Shown here: piece after piece, positions 24,101-35,600 of the stretch | Position numbering within the stretch: the first letter of the stretch is position 1 | How the letters are laid out: each line of letters starts with the position of its first letter | DNA from: Haematococcus lacustris | Lineage: Eukaryota > Chlorophyta > Chlorophyceae > Chlamydomonadales > Haematococcaceae | Assembly: GCA_030144725.1 (NCBI GenBank) | Contig: JASKMD010000002.1 | Span: forward strand, 5,087,362-5,151,361 | Length of the DNA stretch: 64,000 bases | Direction of reading: 5' to 3' | The notes under the pieces: model-generated | Seen by the model: the letters and a program-made list of their open reading frames with translations, nothing else | The model's database searches: none | Told to the model about the DNA's origin: nothing | Made by a program: the position numbers and the translations under genes

Positions 24101-26099
24101 CGACACCATGCATGGAACATGACTCGTGGCTGCACCCATGGAGCTCTTTGTGTCGTTCTTGATGTAAGACCCAATCCATGCTGCAGCTGCCCCTGACCTG
24201 ACCTCACTCTGCAGGAGTGTGCGGCAGCTGGAGCCAGGTGTGCTGCACGCCCCTATTGGTAGCGCCGCCACCGCCTTCATGTCAGTGGCTGGCCTGGCCC
24301 ACGTCAAGGCATGGGACGCTAGCCTTGCCCAGGTGACTACATTGACTACAGCCCACCTGCACGGCAGCCAACACAGGTCATGCTGCTCACTCACTGCTTC
24401 ATGTGTGCACCTGCCTGCTTTCCTCCCTGTCTGCAGGAGTGTCTGTACCTGTACCAGGCCACAGCCCAGCGGGCGCTGCAGCATGTGGCTGGGCTGCAGT
24501 TGCCTGCCGGCTACCTGGTCTCCAGTGTGGAAGCGGATGGCATGATCCTGGTCGCCTTCCCCAGCAGCCTACAGTGCTTGCACTGGGCGCTGCTCACCCT
24601 CACCGCCTGCAAGGACCTGGACTGGCCCCAGGAGCTGCTAGACAGCCCGATGGGAGAAGAAGTGGTCACCCGCCAGTACGGCCAGCCCAGCCAAACGTCG
24701 GATGATCAAGCTTGCGCTGCCACGCTGCCACAGCCTACCCACTTGTAGCGCCGGCTACTGTTGGCGACATGCGGCCAAGCGCTTCACGCACAGCTCGTGC
24801 GGCGGGGGCTCAGTGGGTCGGCACCGGCTCTCTTGGCGGCGATCGCAACCACTTTACTGTCCGGCTCCTCCACGGCCTGCGACTCCGGGTGCGTTGGGTG
24901 GTCCTGAAAGTTGTCATGGAGGGTCACCAGGCGCTAGCCGCTCGCTACTTCGCCTTGACCTAACATGTGGGCTGCTTTTCGCTTACACTGCCTGGCCTGG
25001 TGCAGGTTGGGGTGGATGTGGGTGAGGTGGTCTGCGACCTCACGCCAGCCAATGGCCGCTTCAACTACCGTGGACGCTGCCTCAACCGTGCGGCACGCAT
25101 CAATAGCATTGCTGAGTCAGGCCAGGTGGGCAGGTTGCCACATACATTGGTAGTGCACCCTGCTCTTGGATGGCTCTGTGCATTCAATGGTTGCCAGTGT
25201 GCTTGTCATCACACCCCATGGCTGACATCAGCTGTGCTGCCACGCTGCAGGTGTGGTGCTCTGAGGCGGCCTGGGCTGAAGCACGGGGTGCTGCCTCGCC
25301 ATCCCTGCCCCCCTCGCAAGCACATGGTGCTGCCTCAGCAGCTGCGGCAGTGCATGTCACCAGCTCAGCCAGCTGGTCAGCCCAGAGCCAGCAGCGGGAG
25401 GGCGGCCTGGCCATAGCCAAGTCAGTGCAGAGCGCCACAACCCAACCCAGCCAGTACACCCTGACCGACCAGCAAGCTGTTGCACATATAAAGCTAGGGC
25501 CTGCTGCTGTCACTGAGGCCAGCCCTGCCCCTGCACCAGCATCATTGGACATCAGTGCTGCCCAGCATACCTCTCCTCTTGGCATGCCTGCTGATGATCA
25601 GACGCTGGTTGCACAATGGCACCAGGCACAGCATCAGCTGCACAGCGGCTCAGCACCGACTGAAGGCAGTGATATGGCAGGGGGCAGCCTGCCCGTGGTG
25701 CTGCCTGACCAGCTGCCACCACTGGTGGCTCAGCCCCTGGGGCAGGTGGAGCTGCGTGGCATCCCAGGCCAGGTGACGCTGCTGCAGGTGGCCCTGGTAT
25801 CCCACACCGGCAGGGCCCAGCAGGAGGCGTCAGCCAGGCTAGGCCTTACCGCGCCTGGCTTGCAAGTCGATGCTGTGGAACAGCTGTTGACCGCGACTGT
25901 TCTGGCTCCTCTCACTGGCAACAAAGATCACGAGGTGACAGCACCACGAGGGGACAGGCAAGGGAAGGAGGCACAGAGGCATGGTGATGTGCAATGCTGG
26001 GGTGAAGAGCAGCGACAACGATGCATGAGTGCAGATTTGCTCCTGCCGCAAAGAATTGCATATAACAGCACCCTCATTAGAAACTGTTTTGTGAATTGA
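15183..26099 (+). CDS. Receptor-like class III nucleotide cyclase, copy A (frameshifted in C2)
   Basis: Same architecture as copies B and C. Exons: 15183-~15390, 15600-15714, 15897-16055, 16134-16253, 16337-16399, 16569-16919, 17094-17242, 17874-17981, 18661-18782, 18903-18922, 19023-19071, 19199-19243, 19576-19622, 20014-20080, 20427-20497, 20636-20843, 20955-21169, 21293-21346, 21729-21784, 21872-21929, 22029-22619, 22734-22841, 22966-23145, 23443-23550, 23640-23690, 23864-24048, 24215-24332, 24437-24888, 25006-25125, 25251-26099. A signal peptide opens the protein. An extracellular solute-binding-like region follows (LMDLQPFINGDAK, LSFYPDTWQELISVMQRVNA), then a Pro-rich stalk, one membrane helix in exon 20955-21169, C1 (LVITDVQGSSKLW, YEFGTEGDSF) and C2 (VGVDVGEVVCDLTPANGRFN, LNRAARI). 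Exon 24437-24888 is 452 bases against 456 in B and C, giving a stop at 24746-24748 before the Asn/Arg motif. The first intron also lacks an obvious in-phase GT donor. The C-terminus runs past the end point used by B and C. A truncated C1-only receptor or a pseudogene is likely. Confidence 0.8.
18336..18357. repeat. (TCTT)n microsatellite in a cyclase A intron
   Basis: Five tctt units follow catagtctttc. No homologous tract is seen in B or C. Confidence 0.7.
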
Positions 26100-26192
26100 C
26101 GAGGATGCAGTGTTGGCGGGGGGATCTGGGCATGATGAGGAGTGCATTGTGACATTGGCGACTCCTCTGTACCGAGGCACAGCAAGATCAAG

Positions 26193-26197
26193 TGTAA
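26193..26197 (+). promoter_or_regulatory. Possible polyadenylation signal of cyclase A (TGTAA)
   Basis: TGTAA is the typical chlorophyte polyadenylation signal and lies about 95 bases after the stop at 26097-26099. A five-base word is weak evidence on its own. Confidence 0.3.
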
Positions 26198-26290
26198 GTA
26201 ATGCTTTGATGTGAGCCCAGCTCTACACCTGTCAACAACTCGTCCCTGTCCCTGATCTCAACATTTCTGTTGTCATTCCTGGCCCTGAGG

Positions 26291-27918
26291 CCTACAGCTC
26301 AGGCGACCCCAACTAACAAAAAATGACAAAAAATGACCTCTATCGCCCAATCGCACCTCGCTTCAATGTCGCGTTACTTCTTGCCCAACGCGACGCCGCC
26401 TGCACCAATGAAAGTGGGCTGAAGTGAGATTGTACTTCTGGCTCGATAGCACGCGCAGCTCCATCACTGATGCCGCTACATACCACTATAACAATCGGTT
26501 GTGAGCAGCTGAGGTGTGTCCGCGATCGCTTGCGCCGGCATGGACTCTGATGCAAGGTTTAACGCGCCGCTTGCCAGTAGATGCGGAGTAATTCGCAGGT
26601 GCCAATGCAACAAACGCTATCGAAACCGGTGCACTCTGTAGCGAGTACTTGCATGAAGATTACCAACCCCATGTTGGGGACTCCTGATATCTGGTCCAGG
26701 ATTCAGGCGCCCCCAACATGGGGTTGGTAATATGCATGCAAGTACTCTCTTAATAGTGCATCGTTTTCGATAGCGTTTATCACATTGGTAGCCGCAAGTC
26801 AATGCGCGTCATCTGACCATCAGCGCTAGCCATTGGAGTCTTTGCTCGCGTACTGCCACATGTGCCCGCGAACAAATCACGTCGGCGAGACGGGTCTCCT
26901 TGGCACGGTGAGTCACATCGCTGTGACCCCATCTACCTAGCGTAGTGAGCTGGTTGTGCACAAATGGAATGTCCGGCCAACACCCAACGCGATGCTGCCG
27001 GGCGTGCAGGGCACCTAGACGGGGTGATTGAAACATAAACTGTGTTCGCTTCTCGCCGAATACATCATTTGGGTCGGCGCACACTAAGGTAGCACCGGGT
27101 TACACCCCCCCCTCCTCCACTGTGTCCTCCACTGTGTTGCAGCCGCTGCACCCACAGGAAAAGCCACACACTTTGTTTGTTCTTGACTCATTGGCGCATC
27201 TCTTGAAACAAACCGCACGTTAAACAGCCCAGGCCTCTATCAGTTTGACATCTTCCAAGTGACATCATGTTCTCCAAGCAGAATCAGGGCCACGGGGCTG
27301 TGGGGTGGCAGTTGAGCTATGAAACTTTGCACGCAGGTGGATGGCATGTAGGGGAGTGTAACTCTGAGATGAGCCGAGTCCAAACTCGGTCATGGTGTGG
27401 AGTTGTGCGACTGACTGCATGGCCTGGCCCTGAGATCGGCTAAGTCAGCGTTTGTTAACAATGTCTGAGAGGAGCTTAACCTAGTAAGTAGCATGCTGTT
27501 AGTCAAATTGGTCAAGCTGTGGCATTGCCCTGCAGGTATGGGGGGAAGGTGGGCTCATTGCCACATTGCCGCATACGCTTTCCGATCCGACTGCTGATAC
27601 CGACGCGCATGCCCATGTAGAGCAGCCGAGCGAGTTTTAGCGCGCGCGAGTTACCGCGATAGCCTTCGCTATCCTCCACTAGGGCGTGGTGCGATGCGCA
27701 GGCCTGGCACGGATTGGCATGGCCAATGGCCGGGGTGACCCATAGCACACTGCACAGTGCTTAATGATACAGGTTGCACCGCATAGCTAACGGAGTCTTC
27801 TATCCAGTGATGTGCGAAACTTAAATAGAAACCACGTGGCTGAGACGCGGCGTCGTTTTGATTACCAGGGGTCGGTTTCCTGTCATTTTCTGTTAGTTGG
27901 GGACACCTGACTGTAGGG
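26291..27918. mobile_element. Non-autonomous element of about 1.6 kb with about 38 bp terminal inverted repeats
   Basis: The left end, 26291-26328 (cctacagctcaggcgacccc and on to aactaacaaaaaatgaca), matches the reverse complement of 27881-27918, with about five differences. The interior has no recognisable protein. It carries a nested foldback at 26612-26778. Flanks show no clear target-site duplication, so the superfamily is undetermined. Confidence 0.6.
26612..26778. repeat. Foldback repeat: 68 bp arms, 31 bp loop
   Basis: 26612-26679 and 26711-26778 are reverse complements of equal length with about ten mismatches. The core aaccccatgttgggg pairs with ccccaacatggggtt. One arm end recurs alone at 28102-28136, so this is a dispersed repeat family. 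Confidence 0.8.
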
Positions 27919-30250
27919 CTGCCGGGGCTTGCTTTTGTTGGTGTGTTGTGTCTACTTCTGTTGCTGTGCTTCTGTTGCTGTGCTTCTGCTGCTATGCTTC
28001 CGCTGCTGCTGTGCTTGCCTGAGATGGTGGGAGTAGGGACGGCAGTAGCGGGATAACCCTTTAATAGCAGGGAAACGACAATGTGGGTCTTCTTGTTATG
28101 TCAGGCGTTCCCAACATGGGGTTGGTAATCTTCATGGAACTGCAACCCATCTACTCCATCATTTCATGTAACGTTTGCTGCGTCTGCTGCAATGCGATAA
28201 CGCGCGTTTAATGTGAGACTGGAATTACCATCGGAGTCATTCGATGCGGGCAGCCACATGTGACCCCGGATGTGTCCCAATCGCAGACCGTGGTTAGCTA
28301 CACCGGTAAGCTACGTCCTTGGCTATCCGTTAGCGATGCACGACATGTCGGTGGCGCACACCACTGAAGTCCGGCAAACATGGCTGCGCGAGGTTCCTGA
28401 TGGTGCAGGCCGTCAGGTTAGACAAGCAAGCCAAAAAATGCCCATTTTTCGGACGGACCTAACTAACTCTATACACCGCTTCACGATGTAAGAGTTGCAC
28501 GCCTTGCCGCAGCGCCGTACAGCTTAGCATCGGCTCAGAGGAACAGGCCTACGGTGATCGGCTGGTCCGCGACCCCGTCCAATGTTCGATGGCTCCGACT
28601 AGCACGCAATGTCAGAAGCACTCCATCTCTCTGGTTATGCGCCCTGGAGTAGGTGTGCTGTCGCGGCGATGTCCGGGTGCCTCCTGGGTGTCGAGCTCTG
28701 TGAGCTGCATGCTGCTTGCTAGGGGCTTGTCTCATGGCCGGGTTGAGGGGGTACGCCACGAGGCTTTGGACCTGAAATTTCGTCAGCAGCTAGATGTACC
28801 ACACACTCACATCCTGGCGCTGAGTTGACCCTAACATGCATTAGCCCGGTCTATGGCGAGGGTGGTGAGGGACACACTGCCAGAAGCCTCAACTGTATGC
28901 CAAACGTCCCAAATGCCCTGCAATGAATACGGGGGAACCGCATCAAGTATGTCCATCGATATCATAGATATGCCTGCAAACTGATGCGTGTGCTAGTAGT
29001 AATCAGACAAACTTGAAAAACAGCTAAGATTCGGCCATGCCAGGGGCCTTTTCCCCGAACTGAAGTCCTTTCAGCCCGCCATATCTATGATAACAGTAGC
29101 GACGACCCTACTCCTGCCGTCGGAGTCGGCGATGGACCTTTCGGTCGATGCTAGCCGCACTTGAAGCATTTTAAGCATGTTGCATCGCTCGAAGCGAAGC
29201 ATTGCTGGGTCCGCTGGAAGGGCCCCATCGCTAACATAGCCCAGGCAAGGTGGCCCAGCCCAGCAAGGTTGAGGGCCGGACGGGCCAGCCGCAAACAGCT
29301 TTTCAGGCAATGTCTGCCGCACATGTTGTTAGATAGGAGGGTTCGGAGCTGGAGCTTGTGTTGGTTGCGGGGCATTGTTAACATTCACAGCTTTGCGGGA
29401 GCTAGAGAGCCGAGCTACCCAGTACAACCGACTGAACGGACCTGGCCAGCGAGAGAGACGGGCCCCGGCCTTAGACTTTCTACGTATGTATGTAGCTACC
29501 TACAGCGACCTTATTGCGTGGACACAATTTCAGGCACAAACACCCATATTGAGCCTCTATCGGTGCCGCTCACTATTTTAGCACGCTGAAGCTAGCGGTG
29601 CAATCGCGGTAGGAAATGGTGGCCTGGATGTGGAGAACAGCATGGTACCCAATTTTCCCCTTGCTTGTCTAACCTGACAGGCCGCTTGGCGAGGATGTGA
29701 AGGAACCCGGGTTTGTGTGTGGCAGCGCTGTATCGCTGTAATGGTGGGCGGCACAGTAGGGACTAGTCACCCCCTCCAGCTATGATCCGCTTTATGTTCT
29801 GCACCATTGAACAAACAGCCTGACCTCACACATACCATTTGTAGCATACTCATTAACGCGTCCATGGCACTATGCAACTCAATCATTGGGTTTGTATGTG
29901 ACAAGTTATACCGCTTACAAGGTACACATGCTGATGGCTACAGGTGCACGAGGAGCCGACTGAGCTTGGCTTACCACTCCGCCACGTGGCCACCACCAAC
30001 ACATCCTAACCCACCACCTCCCAACCTCGTCTACCCCGCCTCCCAGCTCCCAGTAGCCCCTCCTCCCAGCCTGCCATCAGCCTCCTGCCCCCTAACTCTC
30101 CTTCTCCTGGCCTCCTACCTCTCCCCTACCTCTCCTTCACCCATCTCCCCCCTACCTCTCCTTCACCCATCTCCGTATCCATCACCCCTCATCACCCTGA
30201 CCACCGAGCCAAGCCCGTAGCCCCGCTCTGCCACCTCTCGATCCCAAACC
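27919..30250. other. Repeat-rich non-coding stretch, no gene recognised
   Basis: It contains a solo foldback end at 28102-28136 (ccaacatggggttggtaatc). Many short frames lack domains. A polypyrimidine tract near 30119-30180 is built from two copies of a unit of about 30 bases (cctacctctccttcacccat) and lies just upstream of the coiled-coil gene at 30251. Confidence 0.4.
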
Positions 30251-31000
30251 ATGAAGAAGAAGAAATTAAGCAAGGCCAAGAGTGCTCATCTCTATGCACT
30301 AAACAGGTCGCCAAGGGCTGGCTATCTGCATTGCCCTAACAACATCAAGGCTGCAGCTTGTACGGCACAAGCGACAAACTGTGACCTGCAGGCTGAGGTG
30401 CAGCGGCTGCGGGATGTGGAGCAGTCCCTCATGGGCACCGTGGATGGGTTGCAGGGCGACTTAGACGACCTGCAGGCAACACACCAAGGCCTGCAGGGTG
30501 AGCATATGGCTTTGCAGCAGGTGGCATCCAGAGCGGCAGCTACCAATCACTCCCTACGGGCTGCTCGACGCCGCCTCCAGGGTCAGGTGCATATCTACCG
30601 GCACAAACGCCGCCCCCACCACTCCCCTCTCACCTTCAAGCAGAGGCAGCAACTGCTGGTTTTGGAGCAGCACCCCGTCTCAATGGAGGTGTTGAGGCGG
30701 TGTGCAGAGGCTGGCTACGGAAGGCTGGATAGCCATGGCCGGCCCATGGGCAGCATGGCGGAGCAGCTCAGCCCAGCACCCTCACCAACTGACATCTTCA
30801 TTCCAACTCAAGAGGGCCCTGTGGGGAGGCCAGCAGCCAGGACTGCACCCTACAATGCTCACCACTGCTTGAGCACCGTCAGGTTGCATCTAGAGACCGG
30901 TGTCAGCCGCCGTGCCCTCTCCAAGTGCCGGCAATTCTTCGTGTCTGAGCGTCCTCCCCAACCCACACCGGCCAGGCAAGACATCCACAGTTGGGCGTGA
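30251..31000 (+). CDS. Orphan coiled-coil protein, 249 residues, family unknown
   Basis: Single open frame starting MKKKKLSKAKSAHLYALNRS. Residues about 43-120 form a heptad-like, Leu/Gln-rich coiled coil (DLQAEVQRLRDVEQSLMGTV, DGLQGDLDDLQATHQGLQGE). A basic patch (RAARRRLQGQVHIYRHKRRP) follows, then a C-terminal part ending in a helix-turn-helix-like stretch (TGVSRRALSKCRQFF). Coiled coil plus basic residues suggest nucleic-acid binding, possibly a transposon accessory protein, because repeats surround it. I recognise no family. A downstream exon is possible but not seen. Confidence 0.45.
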   Translation: MKKKKLSKAKSAHLYALNRSPRAGYLHCPNNIKAAACTAQATNCDLQAEVQRLRDVEQSLMGTVDGLQGDLDDLQATHQGLQGEHMALQQVASRAAATNHSLRAARRRLQGQVHIYRHKRRPHHSPLTFKQRQQLLVLEQHPVSMEVLRRCAEAGYGRLDSHGRPMGSMAEQLSPAPSPTDIFIPTQEGPVGRPAARTAPYNAHHCLSTVRLHLETGVSRRALSKCRQFFVSERPPQPTPARQDIHSWA

Positions 31001-31399
31001 ATTCCACATCGTGTCCACCTACAACAGTGATGTATCTGTGTCCATGAGGCGGCCTCCGATGGCGCTTCATCAACTAGGTCGCAGCCAAACTCAGCCAATG
31101 CGCTAGTAAGCGAACGATAGCGCGATTGGGAGCTATTATGAGCTAAAATGGTTTGCTGGCTATTACTATTACTATTAATAGGTCAGGGGGGGAACCGCCC
31201 TACTCTCGTTGCGCCTGGCAATAGAGAAATAACTTTATTTACGTAGTAGATAATGGTGTCGCGGGTCGTTTTAGGTGGTTATAAGAGGAATCACAGACGG
31301 GCTACACTTAGATACGCAGCGGTATAGTCAGGAGGACAGGATACGCCAGTACTCCAGTACTCCAGGACAGGATACTCATTTCAAAGCTACCTCAATACT

Positions 31400-31600
31400 A
31401 GGGTCCATGCGGGGTCAACTTACGGCTTCGACTGACCTGCTTCGCCGCAAATGCACAGAGTACAGGCTGCAGACAGGCTGCATCAGACTATAGTACCGGG
31501 TTGTATCCGATAGCACCCGGCACGGCATTTGCCCTAGCTTCAGCGCCAAAGCAGTGATGGCCACACCAGTATGGCGTCTGGTGATTGTTGCTTTTCTCAT
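31400..31600 (+). pseudogene. Truncated duplicate of the 5' end of cyclase B (leader plus signal peptide)
   Basis: 31401 onward matches the region from 32455 before cyclase B: gggtccatgcggggtcaact, gagtacaggctg, gtaccgggttgtat and agcgcc blocks in the same order. It ends in a start codon near 31557 encoding MATPVWRLVIVAFLM, the counterpart of MPAQAVWRLVLMSLLL in B. Similarity stops at about 31600, where unrelated minus-strand sequence begins. The frame then ends at a stop near 31671. It looks like a duplicated first exon cut off by a later insertion. Confidence 0.7.
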
Positions 31601-32328
31601 GTTGCAGCTTTGCCTGCAGCTGTGCCCGCTTAACACCCGGTGCCCCACTGCCGTCAGGCCCAAGCTCTGTTAGTGCACCTGCCGAGCGCTTTGCAACCTT
31701 TGGGGCCTTAGTGGCCTTTGGGGCCGTAGCAGCTGCAAGGGCGCTTGGGGCAGCTGACGCGCCTGGGGCACCTGGCGCTCCTGGGACAGCTGACGCGCTC
31801 AGGGCAGCTGATGCGCCTGCCCTTTGGGCAGCTGAGGTGCCTACCCTTGGAGCAGCGCCCACACCAAGCACAGCTGACGTGCCCACCCGTGCGGCAGGCT
31901 TGCGTGCTTCATCACGCTCCTGGATGGCACGCTCCAGGTCCTGCTCCGAGCCCCTCAACCACTCTCTTGCCTCTGTCTTGTCCTCTGGATCTATACGCAA
32001 CACAACACAAATCAAACATTAGATTTGGGAGGTGGTGGTGGTGGTGGTGGGTAGGGGAGAGGGCACCTTGACTAGGGGAGATGGTGAGTGCCATCTGACG
32101 GAAGTCGTCCATCCTTTTACTCTAAGTGGAGACCTCCGACGTGAGGCTGTCCACTTGTAGCCCCACTGCAAGGCCGGAGATGGCCCCAGCGATGACCGAG
32201 GCACCCGCATCATGCGCAGCCGGCACCTGCCGGCGAGCCTTCCCTTTCAACAGATGACGAGGGGGCACGTTCTGGCGTGTGCCCGCAGCCTGTGAAGCAT
32301 GGTAGATTGGGGCCGCCGCGGACTCCAA
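31488..32328 (-). pseudogene. Decayed two-exon gene of probable transposon origin
   Basis: Read on the minus strand, 32328-32056 encodes MESAAAPIYHASQAAGTRQN through VDSLTSEVST, hits an in-frame TAG, and continues SKRMDDFRQMALTISPSQ to a GT donor. A second exon (32002-31488) starts after a TAG acceptor with DPEDKTEAREWLRGSEQDLE and ends in an Ala/Pro low-complexity tail. I do not recognise the family. The segment lies between the truncated duplicate and the real start of cyclase B, so it probably arrived by insertion. Confidence 0.45.
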
Positions 32329-32382
32329 CTCCGGACTCCAACTCCGGACTCCGGACTCCGGACTCCAACTCCAACTCCGTCA
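32322..32382. repeat. Hexanucleotide tract (ACTCCR)n
   Basis: Roughly ten units alternate between actccg and actcca, immediately upstream of the conserved block before cyclase B. Confidence 0.8.
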
Positions 32383-32620
32383 TTGGAAAGGGGCCCTAAC
32401 AGGTACTGCAGCATTCCCAGCATTCCAGCATGTCAGTTCAAAGCCCCAAACCATGGGTCCATGCGGGGTCAACTTGCGGCTTCAAATTACCTCTTAGCCG
32501 CGAAAGAGTACAGGCTGTATACAGGTTGCATAAGGCTGCAGTACCGGGTTGTATGCGGTTTGTTGTACCAGGTTGTACGCGACGCGTCACGTACAACTTG
32601 TCTTCAGCGCCGAGGCAGTC

Positions 32621-35600
32621 ATGCCAGCTCAAGCAGTGTGGCGCCTGGTGCTGATGTCTTTGCTGCTTCCGGGAAGAGGGGTAGCGGTCAGCTCTCAGGC
32701 TTCGCAACTAAGCAATTGCAGTGAGTCGGTACAGCGCGCCAGCGACCAATGCTTCGAGGACACCGCGCGCTTCGTGGCGTCCGTAGCTGACCGGTGCGCC
32801 GGGGAGGGCGCGCACTGCGCAAGCAGGGCCGTGCCAGGGTCCCTCAGCCCTAAGGGTCAGGCTGAGCACACTGCAACACAAAGTATCTCATCCTTTCATT
32901 AGGACGTACTAAGGACTACAGTGCCGAAGCTGAAGCTGATGGACCACTCCGTGTCCAGTATCTAATGCCCATTGCTGTGCCATGTGCTGAAGTCGTACTC
33001 TGCCTCTCCCAATCACATCCTATCCATCCTGTACGTCCACCATCATGTTGGCATCTTGCAGGGTTAAAGTTATGCTTCAGAACCCAGGCACAGCTGGAGG
33101 CATCCAGACCTACTTGCAGAACAGCACAAACAGCCTGCTCAATGCCTGCTTCAACACCGCGGCAGCACCCCTCAGAGTAAGCATGTTATAGTGGCTTGTG
33201 CCGGGGAACAGGCTGGCTTGTGCCAAGGACCCGGGTGTGACCTGCTGTGACCTGTGTTCACATGGCTAGCAACAGGGAGGGTTGTGCATGACCTTCACCC
33301 CACTGATGCTGCCACCACTTGCTGTCATGCTGCATCAGGGAGGGGCTGTGCACGACCTTCACTGCAGCAACAGCACTGGAGCATTTGGGATTAGTTGATA
33401 TCGGAGCACAGGGTAGACCTGGTTGTCTGCAGCTGTAGCCACCACTTGTTGCTCACCTGACTTGCCCATGTTGCATTGCTGCAGCCACTGCGTTTGCTGA
33501 TCATACCAAGTTATGTCAGCCTGATGCAACTGGTCACGAGCCAGTTCACAGCCAGCACCGGTATCCCAGTCACCTTGCAGTCAGCAGACTACAATCTAAG
33601 GGCTGAGTGGATGGCAGCCTTCACTAGAAGCTCGGACAAAGCGGTGTGTACCTTATCTATGGCAAACATGCAGTGCACCAGGCTCAGCTCCTGATCGTGG
33701 CGAGCTAAGCACTCCTGGTGTGTGCAGGGTAACAGCACAGGTCCAGACTTTGATGCCCTGATGTTCATGTCTGAGATGATGGGCGAGCTGGGCAGCACTG
33801 GGGCACTGATGGACCTGCAGCCCTTCATCAATGGTGATCCAAAGCAGGTGGGGCAAGAGGAGCAGGTGGTGACACATCACTTACGCAGCACCTGCGCTCA
33901 TCTTGACCCCTGCATGTTGCTGGCCTGCAGGTTGTGGACTGGAATGACCTGCAGCCCTACCAGAGCAGTGTGAGCTCGCTGTACAAACAGCAGGTGATAG
34001 GAGGTGCACCTCACTCTCACCGCCCAGTGGCCGCCTCCATGGTTCAGACCTAGCCTCGGCATGAGCAGGTCACACCAGGTCACACTGCTCTTGTCACACC
34101 ATTGAACATCAGTGGTGGCAATGACCAGGAACAGGTCTGGTGCCTGACCCTATGCCGAAGCACATTCCCACAGCAACAACAGTGCTCCTTGTTGCTGGCA
34201 CTGTGTATTGTAATGTTCTGTTGCTTAGGGATGCCCGTCTATGTCTCTACACACGTGCAGGTGTTGGGCGTCCCGACTGCAGAGAATCCCTTCATCATGT
34301 ACGTCAACTGGCCACTGCTGACCTCAGCGTACAACATCAGCCGGCCCACCCTCAGCCAGCCTGGGCGCCTGTCCTTCTACCCTGACACCTGGCAGGAGCT
34401 GATCAGCGTCATGCAGCAGGTCAACGCCACGGCCAGTGACCCAGCCACAGGCTTGCCCCGCCATGCACTGTGCCTGCCTTTCAAGCTTCGGATCACCTTC
34501 CTGCTCCAAGCTGTGATGGCCAGCATCATGCAGACGCAGGGCTTCACCCAGGGCTTCCTGTATGACCCACTGACGCTGGAGCCCCTCACCAACAACACCG
34601 CCATGCAGCAGGTGGTGCCATGAAGGCCATGAAGTGAAGTGGCGCATTGATTGGAAGATCGACAAGTCGTCTGCCCTTGCCTTTTGCAGGTGCTACACAT
34701 TACTAGAGAGCTGTCCCCTTTCATCAGGACGTTTGACTTGGCTGATGTTGTGGACATGAGCCATTGTGCCATAGCCCTGGCGGGAACCGAGGTCTTCAAG
34801 TCACTGAGCCTAACACGCAGCAACCACCAGTTTATGGGGTGGGTGTCGGCTGATGTTGCTGAGCTGCCTCCTAAGCATCACATTGCAGATGGGTTATGTT
34901 TTTGGTCCCTGCATGCCTCCATTGTCACTCCATGCTCAGATATCTGCATGTGTTGTACCGACCTTGGCAGCTGTACACATGCGCTCCACACCCTGTGCTT
35001 GCCCTCGTTCTCCTTTCTCTGCTGTGTGCTTCCTATATGTTCACTGCATGATGCCAGGCTGTATGTTCAGCTGCGGGCTGTATGGCTGTGCACCTGCAGG
35101 CAGCTGTCCATGTCCCCGCTGCCCGCCAGCACTGAGGTGCTGGACCGGTCCACCATGCAGCTGGTGCCCTGCACCCAGGAGCTGTGCAACAGCCGGCGGG
35201 CCACTCAGTAAGCTATGCAACCGCCAGGATATCGGGGTGGTGGGCAGTCAGTTAGCAATCTGTTAGCAGTTAGTTAGCACTGCCACCTGCCCAAGCCATT
35301 TAGACCATCATGGCAATCCTGGTGACCAGGGAGCCAGCTGGCCCAGCCCACTGCAGGCATCAGTGCACTGGGACCACAGGGCCTGAACACATTATAGGAA
35401 ATGCAGCCGCCAGGTCTCAGGAAAGTTCACGCCATGATAAACAGGCATTGGGCTTGCTGTGCTGCAATCCTACTACCCTGGGCATTGAAGGCACTCATTG
35501 AATGCTCTAGGCGCTCAGAGGCATAGCCACATAAGGTCTTGCACCAGATGGATAGCCATGTTTAAGCATGGCACTAAACAGTAGGTCTGTCAGCCACCAA

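Noticed and set aside
4792..26099. Metabolic gene cluster linking purine permease and cyclases
   Set aside because: Adjacency of unrelated genes is common in algal genomes and no shared regulatory element is visible.
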